Source: a virus
Strand: one strand, 5' to 3'
Virus record (IMG/VR): IMGVR_UViG_3300046723_000060
Coordinates: 1-63,745 of that record
Length of the DNA: 63,745 bases
Of the stretch, positions 54,427 to 63,727 are shown piece after piece. The position numbers and the translations under genes are program-made. Position 1 is the stretch's first letter. Each line of letters begins with the position of its first letter. The notes under the pieces are model-generated. The model searched no databases. It was not told the origin of the DNA and saw nothing but the letters and a program-made list of their open reading frames with translations.

Positions 54427-55026
54427 CCTGCCGACCCATCTAGTCTTGAGCGCTATCCACCCAAACGCTCCTATCACCATCACTGGCAGCAGGGAATCAT
54501 TCAGTTCCGCCCACTTGCCATATGGTTGCAGCACATAGCCAAAGTCGAATAGTCCCAGCAGCATCCACAGTACCGCCAGCGTGCCATAGACTGTTCTACT
54601 CTTTATGAACGGTGCTGCCGGAGCCAGCGTCATTCCAGCGGACGTTATCAACACTCCATCCATAATCAATATCCACTGGTCTACACTCACCGTGCCATAG
54701 TCTTTCAAGGCTATCCACATCAGCGCCGCGGCATAAGGAAGCATCATTACCGACATCCACTTAGACGTCCTGACAACGATGGCACATGCTAGTAACCTAA
54801 TGGGAATGAGAGCGCAGCAGTATAGGATACGATAGAGGTCCGAGTCATACGGTACGGAAACGTGCCGGCATACCTCTAACAGTACCGTTCCAAACAGTTC
54901 TGCCGCGAAGTATAGCCTGATGAGCCTAGTCGGTAGAGGGCTTGTCGCCGCCAGGCTTACCGCCAGCACCAGTAGCAGTGACGTGAAATACGGACTCCAC
55001 TCCGATAATGCCTGCCAAATACTCAA
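54403..55026 (-). CDS. Polytopic membrane protein
   Basis: Six or seven hydrophobic segments (FTSLLLVLAVSLAATS, LIRLYFAAELFGTVLL, ILYCCALIPIRLLACAIVV, MSVMMLPYAAALMWIAL, WILIMDGVLITSAGMTL, VYGTLAVLWMLLGLFDFGYV, LLPVMVIGAFGWIAL). The frame extends up to 55116 but would cover the whole gene at 54926-55123, so I chose TTG 55026 after a GAGGAGG tract; GTG 54969 is another option. Multi-pass membrane proteins at a lysis-gene boundary are unusual. It is last in the left arm and converges on the endolysin-like gene. Confidence 0.6.
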   Translation of the reverse strand: MSIWQALSEWSPYFTSLLLVLAVSLAATSPLPTRLIRLYFAAELFGTVLLEVCRHVSVPYDSDLYRILYCCALIPIRLLACAIVVRTSKWMSVMMLPYAAALMWIALKDYGTVSVDQWILIMDGVLITSAGMTLAPAAPFIKSRTVYGTLAVLWMLLGLFDFGYVLQPYGKWAELNDSLLPVMVIGAFGWIALKTRWVGRLQRQSHI

Positions 55027-55123
55027 TATCCTCACCCTCCTCGACTTCAAGGACTGCCGTAAAGCCGCTAACAGATAGTACAGTTGCCTTGAACACTTTT
55101 CCGGGCTTGTGTCCACCTGACAT
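54926..55123 (-). CDS. 65-residue hypothetical protein
   Basis: ATG after GGAGGTATTAGAC. Product MSGGHKPGKVFKATVLSVSGFTAVLEVEEGEDIEYLAGII, ends GAGGKPGGDKPSTD. Beta-rich with a Gly/Lys/Pro tail. Overlaps the start region of the downstream membrane protein. Unknown. Confidence 0.55.
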   Translation of the reverse strand: MSGGHKPGKVFKATVLSVSGFTAVLEVEEGEDIEYLAGIIGVESVFHVTATGAGGKPGGDKPSTD

Positions 55124-55125
55124 GT

Positions 55126-55365
55126 CTAATACCTCCTAAACGATATCCCATTCTTTGCTTCCAGATACGTCGCAATGTTCTCCGTCATCAGCCTATGCTC
55201 GATAGCATCCTCTTTCAACCTGCTGATAGCATCATTCTGAAGGTTGATCTCGGCAATTTTAGCCTCATCCCGGCCGCGTTGACGCGCAGCCAGAACCATA
55301 TACGCAATGAACTGGACGATCATGCTGCCAATCCATAAGATGAGGGCTAGGTAACTGGCATTCAT
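55126..55365 (-). CDS. Membrane-anchored coiled-coil protein
   Basis: A 79-residue protein with an N-terminal transmembrane segment (YLALILWIGSMIVQFIAYMVLAA) and a charged helix (RDEAKIAEINLQNDAISRLKEDAIEHRL). It resembles a short i-spanin or antiholin-type protein. It is next to the holin-like genes at 55389 and 55628. Role inferred from context. Confidence 0.65.
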   Translation of the reverse strand: MNASYLALILWIGSMIVQFIAYMVLAARQRGRDEAKIAEINLQNDAISRLKEDAIEHRLMTENIATYLEAKNGISFRRY

Positions 55366-55388
55366 GGTTTAGACTGGCTGATATTGAG

Positions 55389-55631
55389 TTAGAACCATCC
55401 ACCAAACGCATAGTTCGAGAATATCACCACGCAGATTAGTACCGCGACCCAGAAGCATACGCTGGCCCATGGCTCACCTACGCCAAGCGCTGGCAGTACG
55501 AGTTTCATAATCTTGAACAGGATGGCTACCACCACAACGGTGACTAGGAATCCAATGAAGGCCCATATAACTCCTTCGTGTCCGAAGAAGCCTATACGGT
55601 GCTGCAATGCAAGTAAGGTATACATATTCAC
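55389..55631 (-). CDS. Two-helix membrane protein, holin-like
   Basis: GTG start (GTGA overlap). The 80-residue product has two strong hydrophobic segments (VIWAFIGFLVTVVVVAILF and ASVCFWVAVLICVVIFSNYAF) separated by a short basic/neutral loop, both termini short. That is the class II holin shape. It sits between two other small membrane proteins, all in one lysis-like cluster. Confidence 0.65.
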   Translation of the reverse strand: MNMYTLLALQHRIGFFGHEGVIWAFIGFLVTVVVVAILFKIMKLVLPALGVGEPWASVCFWVAVLICVVIFSNYAFGGWF

Positions 55632-55981
55632 TCTCCTTTAGGTGGGATGGGAACTTGGGCCTGAGCTTCGGCAATGGCGCCACCGGCTTTAGCGGTAGCA
55701 TCAGCGGCAACTTGCAAGGTCTGTTGCAACTTATCCGGTGCTCCATGAAGCTGCAGGAACTCGAACATGCGATAGCCGCCCTGGAACAGGAACATGACGC
55801 CCATGAGCTTCAGTGTATTGCCAACACTGTTGCTGAGATTGAACTTATCCGGCGCAATGCCAATCGAGGTGAGACCACTAACCATAGCCGCCGAACCACC
55901 GCTGATAAACGACCTGAAGATGCCTAATAGCCAAGTTGACCAATCGTAAGTCCTGGCATTCACAACTGCAGTAAGAGTCAT
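55628..55981 (-). CDS. Holin-like membrane protein
   Basis: A 117-residue protein with two or three hydrophobic segments: TWLLGIFRSFISGGSAAMVSGLTSIG (amphipathic, Gly/Ser-rich) and TLKLMGVMFLFQGGYRMFEFLQ, then a Pro/Lys-rich end (AQAQVPIPPKGE). The DWSTWLLGxxRSFISGG start is a pattern I associate with small phage membrane proteins of unknown function. It is ATGA-coupled to the nuclease-like gene upstream. Confidence 0.65.
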   Translation of the reverse strand: MTLTAVVNARTYDWSTWLLGIFRSFISGGSAAMVSGLTSIGIAPDKFNLSNSVGNTLKLMGVMFLFQGGYRMFEFLQLHGAPDKLQQTLQVAADATAKAGGAIAEAQAQVPIPPKGE

Positions 55982-56970
55982 CGGACTGGGACCTCCGTAT
56001 GGGAACCACTGTATATTGCCTTTCGAGGGACGTAAAGCGATAGTTGTGTAAGGTCAACCGGCTCAGCAACGTGGCACACACTTTGGAAATGGCACGGTGA
56101 ATACAAGTCGCACGCCCCTCTACTCATCGGCTCAGCGATATACGGCCGGCGCTCCTCAATCAATCTCATCATGTCTGAGGCTTCCCTAATCAACTGATAC
56201 TTGGTATCACGGATGACATTCTCTAGCGGTAACTCCACTTGCTGGTCCTGCAACAACGGTTGTATCGCTCCCTGCTTCCATGCCTGATCTATCCACTCAT
56301 CTACATCCAATCTATGCTGGTCGAGCAACTGTACAGGCTTCCAGTTGGTATCCTCCGGCTTAACCCACTTCCAATGAACGTTAGGTATGCCGGGATGAAC
56401 ATAAGCTCTAGTCCATGGAGAGAGAAATCTCGCATTCCTGTTCTGGCCTAACACGATCGCATGGAGTACCAACGGGCAGCCCGACATAACGAGGTCCCCA
56501 AAGGTACGCCACGAATGAAGCTCACGCGAGATGGTGTCATCGTCCCACGACTCAACCGTAACCCATCGGTGTAGAGTGCCCGCATCATCAGCCCAAGATA
56601 GGAACTTCCAGTCGATCTCAGAGGTCAGCCTCGCTGGTTCAGGATCATGCAGCACAGGTAGTACTGTCTTAGCTACTCCATGCAGCACGGATTCAAGCAG
56701 CGATGTCCAACCCTTAGACGCTTGGTAAGGATCCTTACCAATGATATCTAACCCAGGATCAGCTGCTCGTTGTAAGAATACAGACTTAGCATCAGCGGCT
56801 ACCTCAGCCACATCCTTCTGCTTGGTGAGTTCAAGGATTCCACGACGAAGGAGAAGGTCAAAAAGAGTTTTAGGACGAAATCTGGCCAGTCGCCATTCTG
56901 AATTGAGAAGGAAACGACGCTTGCAGGTCTGGAAATCGCCAAGAGACGCCGCATCAACGGTGAACTTCAT
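55978..56970 (-). CDS. Degenerate RecB/Cas4-like protein
   Basis: A 330-residue protein resembling PD-(D/E)XK nucleases with an Fe-S cluster. The N-terminus DAASLGDFQTCKRRFLLNSEW matches the first Cys segment (Cys16), and RGACDLYSPCHFQSVC near 295-305 gives the other three cysteines. But the core reads EIDWKFLSWADDAGT...VTVESWDDD: the second acid-x-Lys pair is replaced by ESW, and the G-x-x-x-H motif is also changed (RRGILEL). It may have lost cutting and kept a structural or DNA-binding role. Unusually it lies in the lysis/ejection operon. Confidence 0.55.
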   Translation of the reverse strand: MKFTVDAASLGDFQTCKRRFLLNSEWRLARFRPKTLFDLLLRRGILELTKQKDVAEVAADAKSVFLQRAADPGLDIIGKDPYQASKGWTSLLESVLHGVAKTVLPVLHDPEPARLTSEIDWKFLSWADDAGTLHRWVTVESWDDDTISRELHSWRTFGDLVMSGCPLVLHAIVLGQNRNARFLSPWTRAYVHPGIPNVHWKWVKPEDTNWKPVQLLDQHRLDVDEWIDQAWKQGAIQPLLQDQQVELPLENVIRDTKYQLIREASDMMRLIEERRPYIAEPMSRGACDLYSPCHFQSVCHVAEPVDLTQLSLYVPRKAIYSGSHTEVPVR

Positions 56971-58679
56971 GGCCGTGGAAAGTGACGTAACACAAATGCT
57001 GCAAACTTATCTCCAGCTTTAGACATTGTGCGTAACCCTGGTTGAATTGTTCCATCAGGTAGACGTTTATCAGCGCCAGACCGAGTCTGGTAATCTTGAA
57101 TTATCTCTTCATGAAGAGGATTAGTTCGATCAGGTGGCTGCGTTAAATCAACAAATGTAGTTCCACGAGAAAGAATACTGCTCTTGCCAACCCTAGCCCT
57201 AGCGGCTATCTGACTGCCAATCGTGGGCTTGGCACTAACAGGTATAGGCTCCGGTGTAGGTGAAGGAGGAGTAGTCATCCCACCTGGCCTCTGAACCTGT
57301 GGGAACAGTGTTGGTGAACCTTGCGGCACTTCCGGCAACGCTGCACTACCAATCGGCGTAGCGGTAGAAGTCATGCCAGCAAATGGACTTGGAGCAGGAG
57401 CGGCTAGAGGTGGTTTAGCACCTCTACGAGCGTTGAGAGACGCCGCATGTTGCTCTTTCAACCTCTCCATGTCAGCAAGAGCACCCTGCCGTTCAGCCTC
57501 GATCTCACTCATCCGATCAGCAAACGCCTGATGATCCTCTTCACTAACCTTATCTAGCTTAGACCAATCGGTAATCTCTTTCTGACGAGCCTTCTCCGCA
57601 TCAGCCAGACGGTTAGCTAAGTCCTTCTGCTGTTGCTTAGCCCTGTTAGCAAAGTCCTCCTGCATCTCAGCATAAGCCGCCATACGCTTCTGACGCTCTT
57701 TGAGAATGCTGGCAGGAGATTCACCAGATGGCGTGGCTTTAGGTGGAGCTTCCTGCATCTTACGGATAGCTTCTAATTCAGCCCCGCGATTAGCATAGAA
57801 ATCTTCAGTGGAAGGTAGAGAAGCTCCAGGAAACTCAGGTGGAGGTGGCGGCATACCCTTCTTAGGGATAATGCTCTCTGCTGCTTCTGGTCCAAACATG
57901 AATCCGCCAAACTCACCTAATCCCGGTACTCCGATTAGGTGTCCAAGCCCTGTTCCTGCGAGCCTAGAAGCAGCGTGAACTCCCGGCTTAATCGCTCCCG
58001 TACCACCTTCAGTACGAAGGGCAGTAGCAACCTTACCTGGAACTCCCGCAGCTTTCATGCCCTCACTAGCTAATGGTGACAATGCCAACGCCGCAGGTAC
58101 CGCCGACTGCCCAATAATCTGACCACCTTCACCCTTAGCCGCAAGTTCCTGTTGAGCCAAATCGCTTACGCCAATAAGCGGTCCAGCTCCAGAGATAGCC
58201 GCACTGTAACCAGCCGCAACAGGATTAGTACTAGCTGCTCTCGCTCGAGAATACTCAGCTGCCGCTTCCCGTCCACCCTGAGCCAGTGTACCTTTACTGA
58301 AATCCATGGACGGAGAGCCAACTAGATTTTTCTTAGTGAAGAAGTCAGGATTGAGTGGATTGACAGTTCCACCTTCCGGTGCAGACGGTATCATCCCCTT
58401 AATAGTTTGTAATGCCGCACCACCCGCACCCTTAAGCGATGTGCCTTCTCCAGTGACATTCGATTCAAACTGAGTCTTGGGTGTCGTCTGATAACCCTGC
58501 TTCATATAATCACGCAGATCTTCATTAGGAACCATTCCACGCTTGCCATCTGGCGAGTACATGACCTTATGCGTGGTAGGGATATACCCCTGCTTCAGCG
58601 CATCATCCCAGTTCTCTGCAGGCACAGCCTGAACCTTACCCGTCGTCGGACTCTTAAATTGGACTTGATTGTCAGGCAT
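56967..58679 (-). CDS. Presumed internal virion/ejection protein 3
   Basis: A 570-residue protein. Two copies of a GY-ending motif open it (NWDDALKQGYIP and NEDLRDYMKQGY, with GKRGMVPNED between). The centre is Ala/Gly-rich and mildly hydrophobic (AAEYSRARAASTNPVAAGYSAAISGAGPLIG, SAVPAALALSPLA) like membrane-penetrating parts of ejection proteins, followed by a long coiled coil (KERQKRMAAYAEMQEDFANRAKQQQKDLANRLADAEKARQ and further). A Pro-rich C-terminal third follows. Its place after two similar proteins gives the triad usual for podovirus internal core genes. Inferred. Confidence 0.55.
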   Translation of the reverse strand: MPDNQVQFKSPTTGKVQAVPAENWDDALKQGYIPTTHKVMYSPDGKRGMVPNEDLRDYMKQGYQTTPKTQFESNVTGEGTSLKGAGGAALQTIKGMIPSAPEGGTVNPLNPDFFTKKNLVGSPSMDFSKGTLAQGGREAAAEYSRARAASTNPVAAGYSAAISGAGPLIGVSDLAQQELAAKGEGGQIIGQSAVPAALALSPLASEGMKAAGVPGKVATALRTEGGTGAIKPGVHAASRLAGTGLGHLIGVPGLGEFGGFMFGPEAAESIIPKKGMPPPPPEFPGASLPSTEDFYANRGAELEAIRKMQEAPPKATPSGESPASILKERQKRMAAYAEMQEDFANRAKQQQKDLANRLADAEKARQKEITDWSKLDKVSEEDHQAFADRMSEIEAERQGALADMERLKEQHAASLNARRGAKPPLAAPAPSPFAGMTSTATPIGSAALPEVPQGSPTLFPQVQRPGGMTTPPSPTPEPIPVSAKPTIGSQIAARARVGKSSILSRGTTFVDLTQPPDRTNPLHEEIIQDYQTRSGADKRLPDGTIQPGLRTMSKAGDKFAAFVLRHFPRP

Positions 58680-60457
58680 TAGAATGGCTTAAACGAACTG
58701 GCCTTGCTACCAGACTTAGTGGCAGTACCCATATCAGGTGAAGATGGCGGTGGAGAAGTGGACATTCCATACCCAGTCTTAGCCGAACCAATCTCCCGTT
58801 GCCACGCCGCATACTCATTGTTTACCCGGTCCTCGGCAAGTCCAATCATGTTATGCATCGTCTGCGGATCAATCACTACCCCGCGCAGCAGGTCTGGTGT
58901 CATCTCAAACTCATTCCCAATTCCAACTCGCTTCAGTAAAGTAGCCATCCACGGAGCGGAGTTCTGCGCTTCATCAATGATTGGCTGAGTGATTCGGCCA
59001 CCTTTTTGGAGCCCAGTGGTCATACCAATATGGTTATAGAGTAGGTTGATCATCGCCTGCTGGTCGCCCTTAAGTGCTTTAGGCAACGCTTCTTGCATGA
59101 CCTTATATCGAGTAACGGATCCATTGTAAGCGTCATAGGCTTTAGCCACGCCTGGAGGAACTTTACCACCAACGATCCTTGCCCCAGGTGGAAGTCCCAT
59201 TGCAGTTGCTGCATTAGATTGCGGTGAAGAAGACTTCTTTGACTGTGGACCAAAAGCTGGCTTGGATACAGTTGTTCCGCTAGGTTGCATTGAAGGTGTC
59301 GAAACTGGAGTTGGAGGAGCTGGAGTTCCCCCTTTACGTCGCTCGCTAACATTTGTTACAGGAACTAGCGCAGTAGAACCATCTGGTTGCTGAACCGTCT
59401 TCCAAGTCTTAGTTGTAGTTGTCGTATCAGCCGCAGAAGGATAATACTTTTTAGTCCCTTCAGGTAGCGGCTTCCCAGATTGGTCAGTCAGCTTTTTATA
59501 AGCCTCATACCCGATAGCATGGTCGCCATTAGGCATAACCACTTCAACCATCGTTGGCTTCTGGAAGGGAACAGGCTGATCTACCTTACGACCATCCTGA
59601 GTTGAATAAGTCCCTTCAAGTGGATCAAATACAACTGGCTCGCCAGTATCTGGATCGACAAGATTCTTTGCCTGTAGATGACTAGCAGGTCCAAAGGTTC
59701 CTGTGAGGGCGTAACGCTTTGCCGCCATAGAATCTAAGTTTCCGAATATCTGCTTGGCTTCATTAGTCCACCTATTAATCTGTGCTTGGTAGACACGCTG
59801 CTGGTCTGTAAGACCCTGCCCTACCTGTGCCTGATGTTGTGCAAACGGAGCGGCAACGGATTGTTCTAGCGCACTCGGCTGCGGCCTTACCGGAGGAGGC
59901 GGCGTCATGGTAACGCCATTGTCCATCACTGTCGGCGTCGATCCGGTCGGTGGAGTCATGGTCACTCCACCTTCACCTACCGTAGACCCATACTGTGGCG
60001 TAGGAGGAACTTGCATACCGCCAGGACGGCCCTGCTGTTCCTGTTTACGCCTAAGGATAAAGTCGATAATTCCATGCGCCTTGTCTAGCGCACCTTTCGA
60101 TTCCTTATTGACCCCGATAATCTTTCCATACTGTTGCAGCGCTTCATCTTTCTGCGCGGTCAGATCATCTTGTTCCTGCTGAGTTAATGGACGTTCGCCA
60201 CCGACTCCACCATTAAGTGTAGGATCCCATTTCGTACCCTTGGCTATTTGACCGATTGCTGTAGCCGCATTGGTACGATACATCTGAGCATGAGCAACTC
60301 TCTGCTGATGATGCGCTTGAAGTGCCTTATCAAGCGAACCTCCAGGCTCAGCCATCGCTCCAAGGAATCCTTCAGGACGATCAGGGCCTACAGATCCTTG
60401 AGGAACCTGTGAGGCTTCATCGAAGGAATCAGTCAATACTGGAGGTTTAGTAGCCAT
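58679..60457 (-). CDS. Presumed internal virion/ejection protein 2
   Basis: A 592-residue protein. The N-terminal third is helical and Gln-rich (LDKALQAHHQQRVAHAQMY, LTQQEQDDLTAQKDEALQQYGKI). Then come two copies of a MTPP element (GGVTMTPPTGSTPTVM, NGVTMTPPPP) and a long Gln-rich region. No Cys, no membrane segment, mostly disordered or helical; length and neighbours suggest a DNA-injection core protein. TAATG junctions with both neighbours. Inferred from position. Confidence 0.55.
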   Translation of the reverse strand: MATKPPVLTDSFDEASQVPQGSVGPDRPEGFLGAMAEPGGSLDKALQAHHQQRVAHAQMYRTNAATAIGQIAKGTKWDPTLNGGVGGERPLTQQEQDDLTAQKDEALQQYGKIIGVNKESKGALDKAHGIIDFILRRKQEQQGRPGGMQVPPTPQYGSTVGEGGVTMTPPTGSTPTVMDNGVTMTPPPPVRPQPSALEQSVAAPFAQHQAQVGQGLTDQQRVYQAQINRWTNEAKQIFGNLDSMAAKRYALTGTFGPASHLQAKNLVDPDTGEPVVFDPLEGTYSTQDGRKVDQPVPFQKPTMVEVVMPNGDHAIGYEAYKKLTDQSGKPLPEGTKKYYPSAADTTTTTKTWKTVQQPDGSTALVPVTNVSERRKGGTPAPPTPVSTPSMQPSGTTVSKPAFGPQSKKSSSPQSNAATAMGLPPGARIVGGKVPPGVAKAYDAYNGSVTRYKVMQEALPKALKGDQQAMINLLYNHIGMTTGLQKGGRITQPIIDEAQNSAPWMATLLKRVGIGNEFEMTPDLLRGVVIDPQTMHNMIGLAEDRVNNEYAAWQREIGSAKTGYGMSTSPPPSSPDMGTATKSGSKASSFKPF

Positions 60458-61087
60458 TTATATAGCCATTGCTCCTGCGAGGAGCTTCTCAAAAGAATCA
60501 GATAAATCCTTAACATGCTGTCTATGAATCTGTTCCGACTGTCCACGAGAATAAAGTGCCAGTTTGCCTAGATCGCCAGCGGTTGACGACGCTAGTCCTC
60601 CTGCTTGAATTCCCTGTCCAGTCTCACCAAGACCTACACTCGATTCAGCCTGACCTACACCAGCCTCGCCTTGCGCTCCAGCGGTTCTAGCTCCAAATAG
60701 CATATTGTCTATCTTCGACATCAAGTCAGTATCGCGTTGCTGATTTACACCTACCGCTCCACCGCCTCGAGCCGTACCCATTTCACCCAGTTGGCGCTTC
60801 TCAGCATCAGATTGAGCTAGTGCGGCATTAGACGCTGGAGCTACTGCTGAAAGTGCAGTTGACCTGTCACCACTTGCTAGTTTCTTGAAGTATCCACCAG
60901 CATCACCTAGGTCCTGTACCCCAGCCGCTGTAGTAGCTTGACCTGTCTTAGCCTGCTGCTGAGCAAAAGGTAACGCCCAATTGAAAGTATTCTTGAGGTC
61001 ACTGAACGAAGTCAGTTGATTGGATCTATCGGTTTTGGCGCTACTACCACCAACATTATTGAAGATTCCTTGCAATAGTCCTGACAT
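60458..61087 (-). CDS. Presumed internal virion/ejection protein 1
   Basis: A 209-residue Ala/Gly/Gln-rich protein (MSGLLQGIFNNVGGSSAKTD, LPFAQQQAKTGQATTAAGVQ, SAVAPASNAALAQSDAEKRQLGEMGTARGGG). Small, low-complexity and helical like the smallest podoviral internal protein (P22 gp7/T7 gp14-like in size). TAATG overlap with the acetyltransferase gene. Role inferred. Confidence 0.55.
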   Translation of the reverse strand: MSGLLQGIFNNVGGSSAKTDRSNQLTSFSDLKNTFNWALPFAQQQAKTGQATTAAGVQDLGDAGGYFKKLASGDRSTALSAVAPASNAALAQSDAEKRQLGEMGTARGGGAVGVNQQRDTDLMSKIDNMLFGARTAGAQGEAGVGQAESSVGLGETGQGIQAGGLASSTAGDLGKLALYSRGQSEQIHRQHVKDLSDSFEKLLAGAMAI

Positions 61088-61503
61088 TAGTGAACCTCTT
61101 TCACCGTCGGTACACCCACTCCCAACGTGATATACACCGGAGACGTTACCTTATGCATTCCGTGTTTCTCGCACAATCTCGGTACATGCGGCGAATCCGC
61201 TACCACAAACCATCCACGCGCCTGACAGTCAATCAAATATCCAATGCTATCTGCAGCCAACTTATCCGCTATTCCCGTACCGCGGTAGGCTTTCTCAACC
61301 ACTAAAGGTCCCGCAAAGGGAAGCATTTGTAGTACGGACATTCCTATAATCTCTCCATTAGCTTCAGCAACATAGATGCGCGACATCTCACGATTGAGTG
61401 GTGACCATCCACGCGAGGCTAGAACATTGTCAACGCGAGCCCAATCCTCATCAGTCGAGAGTGGCCCATCAATCCAGCGATATACTATTTCGTTAGTTTT
61501 CAT
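61087..61503 (-). CDS. GNAT-family acetyltransferase
   Basis: A 138-residue protein with YVAEANGEIIGMSVLQMLPFAGPLVVEKAYRGTGIADKLAADSIGYL; the V-x-x-x-Y-R-G-x-G-I-A-x-x-L motif is the acetyl-CoA binding loop (R/Q-x-x-G-x-G/A). The C-terminus (VVADSPHVPRLCEKHGMHKV) matches the last strand-helix of the fold. It may acetylate a host or virion protein. Such enzymes occur in phages close to tail or ejection genes. Substrate unknown. Confidence 0.8.
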   Translation of the reverse strand: MKTNEIVYRWIDGPLSTDEDWARVDNVLASRGWSPLNREMSRIYVAEANGEIIGMSVLQMLPFAGPLVVEKAYRGTGIADKLAADSIGYLIDCQARGWFVVADSPHVPRLCEKHGMHKVTSPVYITLGVGVPTVKEVH

Positions 61504-61507
61504 GTTG

Positions 61508-61942
61508 TTAAATTATGAGCGTTATTTGCGCTCCGTCGCCCGTATTGTCGCTATCTACCCACAGTAGATACGGGCTGAATTTCAGCGTCTCTTGCGACGG
61601 AGAACCGATCACCCCAGTTGTTCCTGCTGGAATAGTGAGAATAATACAGCCAAGATCCGTTCGGTTATTGCTGCCGGTGCTGCTTTTCTGTATTACGTAT
61701 ATATTCCCAGTGTTATTGGTCAGACCATTGCCGCCGTTAGACTTCATGCCCTGAACAATGACCTGATTGCAGCGCACGGTATACTCGCCGGCTCCAGCTG
61801 TCCCAGGCGTTGCCGTCTGTGGAGCGTTGAGATTACCAGAATCAACCAGTGACATAATGCTTACAGGAGTTCCAGCCGTAGTTACGATATTCCCTAGCTG
61901 CCAGAACGGTCCATTGGGATTCTTCGATACTCCATTTGACAT
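61508..61942 (-). CDS. Small tail-associated protein, paralogue of 6444-6878
   Basis: A 144-residue all-beta protein, same length and layout as the gene at 6444: NPNGPFWQLGNIVTTAGTPVSIMSLVD, GNIYVIQK, NNRTDLGCI and DSDNTGDGAQITLII. Identity seems moderate but spread over the whole length. It lies directly after the beta-helix gene 61952, as its relative lies by the LamG gene. Possible accessory of fibres. Confidence 0.7.
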   Translation of the reverse strand: MSNGVSKNPNGPFWQLGNIVTTAGTPVSIMSLVDSGNLNAPQTATPGTAGAGEYTVRCNQVIVQGMKSNGGNGLTNNTGNIYVIQKSSTGSNNRTDLGCIILTIPAGTTGVIGSPSQETLKFSPYLLWVDSDNTGDGAQITLII

Positions 61943-61951
61943 TGTTTCTCC

Positions 61952-63727
61952 TTAAAATGGGCTAGGCGTGACTGTTGCCACAAAAGCATCCGACGCCCCG
62001 TTGCAGTGAATCGTCGCAGTAGTAGTATTGGTCGCAGTCACCTGAACTCCCGTTGAACCGCTGGTTGTAGGAGCCACCACTACTAATGGAGCAAAGGCAT
62101 ACGTTCCTCCAAAAGTTACCGTTGCGGCGTTAGTGGTGCAAGTCCCCGCTTGCGTTTCTGAAGCCGTAACTTGCTGAGTTCCATTGAGTGTAACTCCTCC
62201 GCCAAGTCCGCTGATGACTACACCACCTTCATTAACCAGCTTGCTTCCGACAACATCGGCATAAACCTTTCCAGAAGCACGAGCACGTAGGTCAACGTTC
62301 TGCAATGTAACCGTTCCCGAAGCAACTAGTTCAATCGCTCCGCTGGTCGTGGAACCAGTAGTATTGCCAAACCACAAGTTAGAATCCCTGAATACCGCCA
62401 CCCCTCCAGCAGTACGGTTACTGAATCCAATCATCTGATTGGTTACGTTAGTTCCAAATCCAGTCTGGATATTGCATAGAGTGCATTGCATGTTTCCGGA
62501 GTTGGCATGGAAGATTGCGTACATTATGTTGTTCCCGCTCGGTGTAAATTGCGCAAGAGAAATACCGCAATCATAACAAGTAAAATTGGGAGTTCCAGCG
62601 GCGCCAGCCGGACCTACAACAGTTATACCTACTTGAGCACTATTCTCAATCCTCAATCTGACTGCGTTTAGGCTTGGACCAGTACCACCAATCGCTAAGC
62701 CGTTAACGCCTACCGTTCCACAGCCAGAGTTGTCTACCTCGAACCAGCGCTCCCAAGCGCTATAGACAATACCAAGCGTACTGTTAAATCCGGTACCGTC
62801 ATTACCACCGATGTTGATACAGTTGAAGTTCTGTAACGCTCCTGGCCCTTGCGTATAGATTAGCCACTTGCCAGCAATGTTCGGAGCTTTCATATTTCCG
62901 CCACCGGTAAGCGTAAAGTTATCCCACTGTCCACCGATGACGCGCACGAAACAAGCTGAACCAGCGCTGCCGGATGCACCGTGGGTGCAAGCGCCAGTGC
63001 CTGGGAAAGACGGTCCCAGATATAATGTCGTAGATGAACGTCCGCGGCCAGATATCCTTAAACCGCCAGCATAGAATATATTGCCAAACTGAGCAGCACC
63101 AGAAAATCCAGCCAAAGCCGGGTTATTTGTGCATCCAGCAGGGTTAGTATAGAAGTGTGGTCTCTCTATCCAGTAGTTACCAGCGGCCATTTCAACGTGA
63201 GGGCAGGAAGCGATATAGGTAGTAAGTAGAGTATCGACCGAATCAAATGCTGTGTCATCTGAATTACCCCAAATAAAACAAGCATTAGCCCCTGAGTTAG
63301 CTGCAGGGTTAGCGCTTAGAGTTACTGTTGTAGAACTGGCGAAAGTAATTGTTCTAGTTATGCTATCGGAGATTGCACCGGTGCCGCCGTTACTTCCAAA
63401 GGCTTGGCATGTAGTCCAGCCCATAGCATTCTTTCCAGTATCAGCAGAGACAAACGGAGCATCAGTGCAGGTGACTGTAGCTGAGCCGGTAGTCCAGCTA
63501 CAAGTGTTATCTATTACCGTATTCGCTGGAGTGTTGTAACAATTATTTGTGTTGGAGGCGTTACAGAATGGAGATAGCGCGATCATGCCGGGAGCTAATG
63601 GCTGAGCCTGTACCGGAAGACTTCCTGTTCCCCCTCCGCTAACATTGGTCTGGCCGCCACCACCAACACCAGACTGGGCAAAGGTTGTCGTCGTAAAGAT
63701 CAATAGGATAAATAAGAGTCGTTTCAT
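61952..63727 (-). CDS. Secreted-type beta-helix protein crossing the map join
   Basis: A 591-residue protein with a Sec signal peptide (MKRLLFILLIFTTTTFAQSG, cleavage after TFA) and the Gly-rich start GVGGGGQTNVSGGGTGSLPV. From about residue 130 it has N-x-x-G turns and FDSVDTLL...AAGNYWIERPHFY, as in pectate-lyase-like beta-helix adhesins and polysaccharide depolymerases. The C-terminal 60 residues (TQAGTCTTNAATVTFG, VVVAPTTSGSTGVQVTATNTTTATIHC) form a small beta domain. Its start is repeated at position 106 in the left-end copy. No catalytic triad is identified. Confidence 0.75.
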   Translation of the reverse strand: MKRLLFILLIFTTTTFAQSGVGGGGQTNVSGGGTGSLPVQAQPLAPGMIALSPFCNASNTNNCYNTPANTVIDNTCSWTTGSATVTCTDAPFVSADTGKNAMGWTTCQAFGSNGGTGAISDSITRTITFASSTTVTLSANPAANSGANACFIWGNSDDTAFDSVDTLLTTYIASCPHVEMAAGNYWIERPHFYTNPAGCTNNPALAGFSGAAQFGNIFYAGGLRISGRGRSSTTLYLGPSFPGTGACTHGASGSAGSACFVRVIGGQWDNFTLTGGGNMKAPNIAGKWLIYTQGPGALQNFNCINIGGNDGTGFNSTLGIVYSAWERWFEVDNSGCGTVGVNGLAIGGTGPSLNAVRLRIENSAQVGITVVGPAGAAGTPNFTCYDCGISLAQFTPSGNNIMYAIFHANSGNMQCTLCNIQTGFGTNVTNQMIGFSNRTAGGVAVFRDSNLWFGNTTGSTTSGAIELVASGTVTLQNVDLRARASGKVYADVVGSKLVNEGGVVISGLGGGVTLNGTQQVTASETQAGTCTTNAATVTFGGTYAFAPLVVVAPTTSGSTGVQVTATNTTTATIHCNGASDAFVATVTPSPF

